Below are positions 1 through 5,235 of a stretch of DNA of 8,577 nt, in pieces. Each line of letters begins with the position of its first letter. Position 1 is the stretch's first letter. Source of the DNA: an uncultured Blautia sp. (lineage in GTDB: Bacteria; Bacillota; Clostridia; Lachnospirales; Lachnospiraceae); contig CAKRKL010000084.1 in NCBI GenBank assembly GCA_934358405.1, positions 1-8,577 on the forward strand, given 5' to 3'. Below the pieces are notes generated by a model. The model made no database searches and had not been told where the DNA came from. It was given only the letters and a program-made list of their open reading frames with translations. The position numbers and the translations under genes were made by a program.

Positions 1-1
1 G

Positions 2-127
2 GGAACAGTAGTTGTAGGCGCTATTGTAGTAGTAATTGCAGGTCTTGCCATAAGAAGCATCCGAAAAGATAAAAAAAATGGGAAAGGCTGCAATGGAAAT
101 TGCGGAAGCTGCGGTGGATGCCATTAA
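2..127 (+). CDS. FeoB-associated Cys-rich membrane protein (3' end)
   Basis: This is the 3' end of a small protein whose start lies before the window. The 41 visible residues begin in a hydrophobic stretch (VVVGAIVVVIAGLAI), which is a membrane helix. A short basic segment (RSIRKDKK) follows, then a Gly/Cys-rich tail (GCNGNCGSCGGCH) and a TAA stop. This layout is typical of the FeoB-associated Cys-rich membrane proteins that sit directly after feoB, the ferrous iron transporter gene, in Clostridia. The four tail cysteines may bind iron or another metal; the function of the family is not established. A feoB gene is therefore expected just upstream of the window. The gene is closed by the hairpin at 177-214, so it appears to be unrelated to the downstream glycyl radical operon. 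The identification rests on the architecture only. Confidence 0.85.
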   Translation, partial: GTVVVGAIVVVIAGLAIRSIRKDKKNGKGCNGNCGSCGGCH

Positions 128-176
128 GACAGAATGCTTTTTAAGCACATTTTAAGTATTTACATATGCCAATAGA

Positions 177-214
177 AAAACAGCTGTGCCAATAAAAACC
201 GGCATGGCTGTTTT
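177..214 (+). terminator. Rho-independent terminator after the FeoB-associated gene
   Basis: AAAACAGCTGTGCC (177-190) pairs with GGCATGGCTGTTTT (201-214) around a 10-nt A-rich loop. That is 14 pairs, two of them G-U wobbles. The 3' arm ends in TTTT followed by AAATT, so the U-tract is short and partly inside the stem. Its position 50 nt after the stop codon fits termination of the iron-transport transcript. Confidence 0.8.
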
Positions 215-223
215 AAATTGATT

Positions 224-278
224 AAAAACAACGAAAAACCACAAAAACAAACCAAAAACACCAACAAAAACAACAAAA
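224..278 (+). promoter_or_regulatory. Helically phased A-tracts upstream of a promoter
   Basis: Six A4-A5 tracts begin at 224, 234, 243, 254, 266 and 275, a mean spacing of 10.2 bp, close to one helical turn. Between them the DNA is almost only A and C, with a single G at 233. Phased A-tracts are known to bend DNA. Here they end 16 bp before a consensus -35 element, where an UP-element or curved-DNA activator effect on RNA polymerase would be expected. The phasing is read directly from the sequence; the effect on transcription is inferred. Confidence 0.6.
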
Positions 279-294
279 GTAATGTTGAATCTTG

Positions 295-323
295 TTGACA
301 CTTTATGGCGGATGACGTATAAT
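295..323 (+). promoter_or_regulatory. Consensus sigma-A promoter for the glycyl radical operon
   Basis: A perfect TTGACA (295-300) is separated by exactly 17 bp from a perfect TATAAT (318-323). The predicted transcription start is near 330, giving a leader of about 97 nt before the GRE start codon at 427. A full match to the housekeeping consensus with ideal spacing suggests a very strong promoter. Regulation would then probably act through a repressor or the leader rather than through an activator. No clear operator was recognised apart from a short inverted repeat AGTCC-G-GGACT at 397-407. Confidence 0.85.
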
Positions 324-360
324 GAACATAGAATTTTATGTCATGGAACGGAGGATATTC

Positions 361-414
361 ATGTTGCCGGGGCTGGGATTGCGTATAGCTTTACAGAGTC
401 CGGGACTTCCATGA
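361..414 (+). CDS. Possible 17-codon leader ORF before the glycyl radical enzyme
   Basis: ATG at 361 follows a good Shine-Dalgarno (GGAGG, 350-354) by 6 nt and opens a 17-codon ORF, MLPGLGLRIALQSPGLP, that stops at TGA 412-414. It lies wholly inside the predicted leader of the GRE transcript. It is in the same frame as the GRE: the stop codon is followed by four sense codons (E R R T) and then the GRE ATG at 427. The GRE Shine-Dalgarno (AAAGGAG, 416-422) lies between the two, so the ORF could couple or tune translation of the enzyme. No attenuator hairpin with a U-tract is visible, and no obvious regulatory codon run is present. It may be non-functional. Confidence 0.4.
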   Translation: MLPGLGLRIALQSPGLP

Positions 415-426
415 GAAAGGAGAACC

Positions 427-2952
427 ATGGAAAAATACAATACAAGTGAGATTCCCAAATCTTCCAGAATCACCAGACTGGTAGATCATCTCTATGCTAA
501 GATGCCGGAGATTGAATCTTACAGAGCCAAGCTGATCACAGAGTCTTATAAAGAGACTGAAGACCAGCCGATCATTACCAGAAGAGCGAAAGCCTTTGCC
601 CACATTTTAAAGAACATTCCGATCATTATTCGGGATGAAGAATTGATTGTGGGAAGCAATTCCATTGCTCCGAGAGGCTGCCAGACCTTCCCGGAATTTT
701 CATTCCAGTGGCTGGAAGATGAGCTGGACACCGTAGAGACCAGAACTGCGGATCCATTCTATATTTCCGAGCAGGCCAAGGCGGATCTTCGCGAGGTACA
801 TAAGTATTGGAAGGGCAAGACCACAAGCGAGCTTGCTACCGCGTATATGGCACCGGAAGCAATCCGTGCCATTGACCACAATATTTTTACACCTGGAAAC
901 TATTTCTATAATGGTGTAGGACATGTTACCGTAAAATACTGGGAAGTTCTTGAAATCGGCTACGAAGGTATTATGGCGAAAGCACAGGCAGAGTTGGATA
1001 GATGCCAGGTTGGTGATGGAGATTATGCAGAGCGCTCTCGTTTCCTGGAGGCAGTTATTATCAGCTGTCAGGCTGTTATGGACTATGCTGCAAGATACGC
1101 GAAGCTTGCACTTGAGATGGCGCAGAAATGTACAGACCCACAGCGTAAAGCAGAGCTTCTTGTAATTGCATCCAACTGCAGCAAGGTACCGGCTAAGGGA
1201 GCAACCAGCTTCTGGGAAGCATGTCAGTCCTTCTGGTTTGTACAGCAGCTTCTTCAGATGGAGTCCAGCGGACATTCCATCTCACCGGGACGCTTCGACC
1301 AGTATATGTATCCTTACTACAAAAAGGATATTGAAAGTGGCGTGATCACCAGAACAGCAGCACAGGAACTTCTTGACTGCATCTGGGTGAAATTAAACGA
1401 TCTTAACAAGGTTCGTGATGCAGCTTCTGCAGAAGGATTTGCAGGCTACAGCCTTTTCCAGAATCTGATCGTAGGCGGTCAGAACAAGGATGGCGAGGAT
1501 GTGACCAATGACCTTTCCTTTATGTGCATTGAGGCATCCATGCATGTACATCTTCCGGCACCGTCACTTTCCATCCGTGTATGGAACGGCTCTCCGCATG
1601 ACCTTCTGATTAAGGCTGCTGAGCTGACCAGAACCGGTATCGGACTTCCGGCATATTACAATGATGAAGTAATTATTCCTGCATTACAGAACAGAGGACT
1701 CTCCCTTGCTGATGCTCGTGAATATAATATCATCGGATGTGTTGAGCCGCAGAAGGCAGGTAAGACAGAGGGATGGCATGATGCAGCATTCTTTAACATG
1801 TGCCGTCCGCTTGAGCTTGTATTTGCAAATGGTATGGACCAGGGTGAGATGGTAGGAATTCCTACCGGAGATGTCACCAGGATGGAAACATTTGATGAGT
1901 TTTACGATGCTTATAAGAAGCAGATGGAATATTGCATTTCCCTGCTTGTAAATGCAGACAACGCTATCGACGTTGCCCATGCGAAACGCTGCCCGCTTCC
2001 ATTCCTTTCCAGTATGATCGATGATTGCATCAAAAACGGAAAGACCGTTCAGGAAGGTGGCGCTGTTTATAACTTTACAGGTCCACAGGGCTTTGGTATT
2101 GCCAACATGGCAGACTCCCTGTATGCAATCCGCCAGCTGGTTTACCAGGAGAAGAAGTTCACAATGGAAGAGCTGAAGGAAGCTCTTGCATGGAATTATG
2201 GCAAGGGTCTGGACGAGCAGTCTGTAAGAGATATCACTACCGGTATCTTAAGAGAGATGACAGAAAGCGGTGCTAAGGTAGATGCAGACACAGCAGCTGC
2301 TGTTCTGAAATCTGTTATGAATGCCCAGATGTCACCTGAGAAGATGGCAAGATATCAGGAAATCCACGACATGATCGCTGAGGTTCCAAAGTTCGGAAAT
2401 GATCTTCCGGAAGTGGATTACTTTGCAAGAGATGTGGCATATACTTATACAAGACCTCTTCAGAATTTCAAGAATCCAAGAGGCGGTCAGTATCAGGCCG
2501 GACTTTATCCGGTATCTGCAAATGTACCTTTGGGCGGACAGACTGGTGCGACTCCGGACGGCAGATATGCACATACACCTGTTGCGGATGGTGTTTCCCC
2601 GTCAGCAGGCAAGGATGTAAACGGACCGACAGCAGCTGCAAGCTCTGTTGCCAAGCTGGATCATTTTATTGTATCCAATGGTACTCTGTTCAATCAGAAG
2701 TTCCATCCATCTGCATTGTCAGGCAGAGAGGGACTTGAGAAGTTTGTGGCACTGATCCGTTCTTACTTTGATCAGAAGGGAATGCATATGCAGTTCAATG
2801 TTGTAAGCAGAGAGACTCTTCTTGACGCACAGGCGCATCCGGAGAATTATAAGCATTTGGTTGTACGTGTGGCTGGATATAGCGCACTGTTCACTACATT
2901 GTCCAAGTCTCTTCAGGATGATATTATCCGAAGAACTGAGCAGGGCTTCTAA
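427..2952 (+). CDS. Glycyl radical enzyme, B12-independent diol/glycerol dehydratase type
   Basis: This cytosolic glycyl radical enzyme has 841 residues. It has a PFL-like barrel domain (about 10-700) and a C-terminal glycine radical domain containing RVAGYSA, with the radical glycine at G817. The thiyl cysteine is C438 in GCVEPQ, with E440 as the adjacent acid. H166 (GVGHV), H283 and S284 (GHSIS) and D452 (GWHDAAFFN) fall where, from memory, Clostridium butyricum glycerol dehydratase has H164, H281, S282 and D447 around C433/E435. The expected reaction is removal of water from a vicinal diol (glycerol or 1,2-propanediol) to give an aldehyde, after radical installation by the activase encoded 26 nt downstream. 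The start is supported by AAAGGAG at 416-422, four nt before ATG. No microcompartment genes are visible nearby, and no N-terminal encapsulation peptide was recognised. The family is firm. The dehydratase class is likely, but the exact substrate is not determined; such genes are often mislabelled formate acetyltransferase. Confidence 0.85.
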   Translation: MEKYNTSEIPKSSRITRLVDHLYAKMPEIESYRAKLITESYKETEDQPIITRRAKAFAHILKNIPIIIRDEELIVGSNSIAPRGCQTFPEFSFQWLEDELDTVETRTADPFYISEQAKADLREVHKYWKGKTTSELATAYMAPEAIRAIDHNIFTPGNYFYNGVGHVTVKYWEVLEIGYEGIMAKAQAELDRCQVGDGDYAERSRFLEAVIISCQAVMDYAARYAKLALEMAQKCTDPQRKAELLVIASNCSKVPAKGATSFWEACQSFWFVQQLLQMESSGHSISPGRFDQYMYPYYKKDIESGVITRTAAQELLDCIWVKLNDLNKVRDAASAEGFAGYSLFQNLIVGGQNKDGEDVTNDLSFMCIEASMHVHLPAPSLSIRVWNGSPHDLLIKAAELTRTGIGLPAYYNDEVIIPALQNRGLSLADAREYNIIGCVEPQKAGKTEGWHDAAFFNMCRPLELVFANGMDQGEMVGIPTGDVTRMETFDEFYDAYKKQMEYCISLLVNADNAIDVAHAKRCPLPFLSSMIDDCIKNGKTVQEGGAVYNFTGPQGFGIANMADSLYAIRQLVYQEKKFTMEELKEALAWNYGKGLDEQSVRDITTGILREMTESGAKVDADTAAAVLKSVMNAQMSPEKMARYQEIHDMIAEVPKFGNDLPEVDYFARDVAYTYTRPLQNFKNPRGGQYQAGLYPVSANVPLGGQTGATPDGRYAHTPVADGVSPSAGKDVNGPTAAASSVAKLDHFIVSNGTLFNQKFHPSALSGREGLEKFVALIRSYFDQKGMHMQFNVVSRETLLDAQAHPENYKHLVVRVAGYSALFTTLSKSLQDDIIRRTEQGF

Positions 2953-2978
2953 AATGTAAAATCAAAATGGAGAAATCT

Positions 2979-3770
2979 ATGGAATATTTAGATACCACAG
3001 GACGGGTATTTGACGTCCAGCGTTATTCCATCCATGACGGTCCCGGAATCCGTACCATCGTGTTCCTGAAGGGCTGTGTACTGCGGTGTCAATGGTGCTG
3101 TAATCCGGAATCCCAGGAATACAAGATTCAGACTATGAAGACACCGGACGGTGTGAAAACAATGGGACGGGATGTGACAGTACGTGAAATGATAGAGGTG
3201 GTTGAGAAGGATCGCCCTTATTATTATCGCTCCGGCGGCGGAATGACTCTTTCCGGAGGGGAATGTCTTTGCCAGCCTCAGTTTTCCCGTGACCTTCTCC
3301 GTGCTGCCAAGGAGCGGGGAATCAACACTGCCATCGAGAGCATGGCATGTGTTCCCTGGAAAAATATTGAGATGGTTTTGCCCTATCTGGATACTTACCT
3401 GATGGATATCAAGCATACCAATCAGGCAAAGCATGAACAGTTTACCGGCAAGCCTAACGGACTGGCACTTGAGAATGCCAGAAGGGTTGCATTATCCGGG
3501 CAGACCAATCTGGTGATCCGTGTTCCTGTTATTCCAACCTTTAATGACAGCGTGGAAGAAATTAAGTCCATTGCTTCTTTCGCGGCTACTTTACCTGGAG
3601 TTAAGAAAATACACCTTCTTCCGTATCACCGTCTTGGACAGGATAAATATGACTGGTTAGGAAGAGTATATAAGCTTTCTCAGATTCTTCCTCCGGAACC
3701 GGAGCATATGGAGCTTCTGAAAAAGGCAGTTCACTCTGTCTGTGACCTGGACTGCCAGATCGGTGGATGA
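2979..3770 (+). CDS. Glycyl radical enzyme activase, radical SAM, short form
   Basis: This radical-SAM enzyme installs the glycyl radical on the preceding GRE, using S-adenosylmethionine and one [4Fe-4S] cluster. The sequence shows HDGPGIRT, then CVLRCQWC (the Cx3Cx2C cluster motif at residues 33, 37 and 40) running into CNPES. A SAM-binding SGGE and DIKH follow later in the barrel. An upstream ATG at 2967 would add MEKS but has no ribosome binding site. ATG 2979 has GGAG at 2969-2972 with a 6-nt spacer, so 263 residues is preferred. Only about 20 residues separate NPES from the conserved VTVREM segment, so the ferredoxin-like insert with two extra [4Fe-4S] clusters, usual in activases of non-PFL GREs, is absent, as in PFL activase. 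Unusual residues are a Cys in place of His after the cluster motif (CCNPES) and ECLCQ after SGG. It is transcribed with the GRE. Confidence 0.9.
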   Translation: MEYLDTTGRVFDVQRYSIHDGPGIRTIVFLKGCVLRCQWCCNPESQEYKIQTMKTPDGVKTMGRDVTVREMIEVVEKDRPYYYRSGGGMTLSGGECLCQPQFSRDLLRAAKERGINTAIESMACVPWKNIEMVLPYLDTYLMDIKHTNQAKHEQFTGKPNGLALENARRVALSGQTNLVIRVPVIPTFNDSVEEIKSIASFAATLPGVKKIHLLPYHRLGQDKYDWLGRVYKLSQILPPEPEHMELLKKAVHSVCDLDCQIGG

Positions 3771-3786
3771 GAATATAATCCAAAAG

Positions 3787-3818
3787 CAAAGACCTCGCTG
3801 CTTGCAGCGGGGTCTTTG
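3787..3818 (+). terminator. Strong hairpin after the activase, terminator-like
   Basis: CAAAGACCTCGCTG (3787-3800) pairs with CAGCGGGGTCTTTG (3805-3818) around the tetraloop CTTG. All 14 positions pair, with one G-U wobble. It sits 17 nt after the activase stop codon and probably ends the GRE operon. The 3' arm has TTT but is followed by GGCG rather than a U-tract, so termination may be incomplete and some transcripts could run into the aldo/keto reductase gene. Confidence 0.6.
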
Positions 3819-3846
3819 GCGTATCAAAGAATTTAAAAACGGCATA

Positions 3847-3875
3847 TTGACATACTTCTTCAAAATGTGCAAAAT
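3847..3875 (+). promoter_or_regulatory. Possible promoter for the aldo/keto reductase
   Basis: A perfect TTGACA (3847-3852) is followed after 17 bp by CAAAAT (3870-3875), which matches four of six -10 positions. The spacing is ideal but the -10 box is weak. It lies between the hairpin at 3787-3818 and the reductase start at 3920, where an independent promoter would be expected. TATATT at 3892-3897 is an alternative -10 but has no matching -35. Confidence 0.4.
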
Positions 3876-3919
3876 AAAAGTACTGAACAGCTATATTTTG
3901 TTGTGAAAAGGAGAAAAAA

Positions 3920-5044
3920 ATGAGTGTAAAAAAATTAGGCTTTGGACTTATGAGACTTCCGGCAGCAGACAAACCGGATAACAGTAAAGTAGATATAGAA
4001 AGAGTCTGTCATCTGGCGGATCGCTTTCTGGAAGAAGGCTTTACTTATTTTGATACAGCAGCATGCTATCACAGTGGGAACAGCGAGCAGGCCTTTCGCG
4101 AAGCAGTGGCAAAGCGCTATCCAAGGGAAGCTTATACGATCACAGATAAGCTGTCTCTTTTTATGATGAAGGAAGCTTCTGAAATGCCTGGATTTTTTGA
4201 AAAACAGCTGGAAAATTGTGGTGTAGAATATTTCGATTACTATCTTCTCCACGCACTGGATGAAGGTGCTGCGAAACAGGCAGAAGAGTGGGGTGCATTC
4301 GATTTTATGCTGGAAAGGAAGGCCAAGGGCCTTGTAAAGCATGTTGGATTTTCTTTCCATGATAAGGCTGAGGTGCTGGATAATATTCTGACAAGACATC
4401 CGGAAATGGAATATGTACAGCTTCAGCTGAACTATGCAGACTGGGAGGATTCAGAAGTACAGTCTCGCAAATGCTACGAAGTCTGTGTGAAACATAATAA
4501 GCCGGTTCTGGTTATGGAACCGATTAAAGGTGGAATGCTTGCCAATGTCCCGGCTGAGGCCAAAAAGCTTCTGAAGGACGCAAGACCGGAAATGTCAGTG
4601 GCTTCCTGGGCAATCCGTTTTGCTGCATCACAGGAGAAGGTATTTATGGTGCTTAGCGGAATGAGCGATGAGCAGCAGGTGGAGGACAATCTTTCCTATA
4701 TGAAGGATTTCACCCCACTTTCTAATGAGGAAAAAGACCTGGTCGCCAGATCAGCAGCAATTATCAAATCCAAAGAAAAGGTGCCGTGTACAGGCTGCCG
4801 TTATTGTACAGACGGATGTCCAATGAAAATTGCAATCCCGGACTACTTTAAACTGTTGAACCGGATCAGTATGTTTGGAGAAGGGCAGATTGCTTCTGCT
4901 AAATCCACCTACAAAGACCGCACAGAAAAAGAAGGACATGGAAAAGCCTCTGACTGTGTGGGATGCAGACAATGTGAGGAGCATTGCCCGCAGCATCTGC
5001 CAATCACAGAATATCTGGAGGAAGTTGCAAAGACATTTGAATAA
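3920..5044 (+). CDS. Aldo/keto reductase with two C-terminal [4Fe-4S] motifs
   Basis: This 374-residue cytosolic oxidoreductase has an N-terminal aldo/keto reductase barrel (about 3-270). The opening LGFGLMRLP is typical, and the catalytic tetrad can be placed at D45, Y50, K77 and H111. A ferredoxin-like tail carries CTGCRYCTDGCP (C290, C293, C296, C300) and CVGCRQCEEHCP (C346, C349, C352, C356), enough for two [4Fe-4S] clusters. Enzymes of this architecture are common in Clostridia, but their substrates are mostly unknown. The clusters suggest electron exchange with ferredoxin or another Fe-S partner rather than simple NAD(P)H-only chemistry. ATG 3920 follows AAAGGAG (3907-3913) with a 6-nt spacer. 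Lying between a dehydratase-type GRE and a hydrogenase, it could reduce the aldehyde made by the GRE; this is inference from context only. Confidence 0.9.
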   Translation: MSVKKLGFGLMRLPAADKPDNSKVDIERVCHLADRFLEEGFTYFDTAACYHSGNSEQAFREAVAKRYPREAYTITDKLSLFMMKEASEMPGFFEKQLENCGVEYFDYYLLHALDEGAAKQAEEWGAFDFMLERKAKGLVKHVGFSFHDKAEVLDNILTRHPEMEYVQLQLNYADWEDSEVQSRKCYEVCVKHNKPVLVMEPIKGGMLANVPAEAKKLLKDARPEMSVASWAIRFAASQEKVFMVLSGMSDEQQVEDNLSYMKDFTPLSNEEKDLVARSAAIIKSKEKVPCTGCRYCTDGCPMKIAIPDYFKLLNRISMFGEGQIASAKSTYKDRTEKEGHGKASDCVGCRQCEEHCPQHLPITEYLEEVAKTFE

Positions 5045-5065
5045 TTACTGATTTTTGTGTATGAT
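5037..5065 (+). promoter_or_regulatory. Possible promoter for the hydrogenase, overlapping the reductase stop
   Basis: TTGAAT (5037-5042) and TATGAT (5060-5065) are separated by 17 bp. They match four of six and five of six consensus positions. The -35 box overlaps the stop codon of the reductase gene (5042-5044). Transcription would start near 5072, giving a leader of about 165 nt that begins with the stem-loop at 5072-5107. Co-transcription from the reductase gene is the alternative, because no terminator with a U-tract separates the two genes. Confidence 0.4.
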
Positions 5066-5071
5066 ATAGGA

Positions 5072-5107
5072 AGATGCAGGGAAAAGAGAAATTCACCCTG
5101 AACATCT
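5072..5107 (+). other. Stem-loop in the hydrogenase leader
   Basis: AGATG plus CAGGG (5072-5081) pairs with CCCTG, a two-nt AA bulge, and CATCT (5096-5107) around a 14-nt loop, giving ten Watson-Crick pairs. ATAT at 5064-5067 and 5109-5112 could extend it across an internal loop. No U-run follows, so it is not a standard terminator. It may stabilise or regulate the hydrogenase mRNA, or be a weak end signal for the reductase transcript. Confidence 0.45.
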
Positions 5108-5235
5108 CATATGAGCGGAGGCATAAAATAAGATTCAAAAGGAATTTTAAATCTGAAACCTTATAATAAAAGCAGTTGGATTGAATGCGGTAAAATCTGG
5201 CTGGTGCACAACTTACAGACGAAGGAGAAATGAGA

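Noticed and set aside
128..426. Cobalamin or other known riboswitch in the GRE leader
   Set aside because: The leader is only about 97 nt and shows none of the conserved cores I would recognise; only a short ORF and an 11-bp inverted repeat are visible.
700..1275. 191-codon open frame on the minus strand
   Set aside because: It lies entirely inside the GRE gene, has no ribosome binding site or recognisable domain, and looks like a shadow of the + strand coding frame.
427..2952. Pyruvate formate-lyase (formate C-acetyltransferase)
   Set aside because: PFL has two adjacent catalytic cysteines. Here the active loop is GCVEPQ, with a single Cys followed by Glu, as in dehydratase and lyase GREs.
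427..2952. Choline TMA-lyase (CutC) or hydroxyproline dehydratase (HypD)
   Set aside because: The H166/H283/S284/D452 set and the GWHDAAFFN segment fit diol dehydratases better, and no choline or proline metabolism genes are nearby. This was judged without an alignment, so it is a preference rather than proof.
5074..5166. 30-codon ORF in the hydrogenase leader
   Set aside because: The AGGA before its ATG is only about 2 nt away, its start lies inside the stem-loop, and the basic, low-complexity product has no recognisable features.
5162..5167. TATAAT before the hydrogenase as its promoter
   Set aside because: No -35 match is found 16-18 bp upstream and there is no TGn extension, so the pair at 5037/5060 is preferred.
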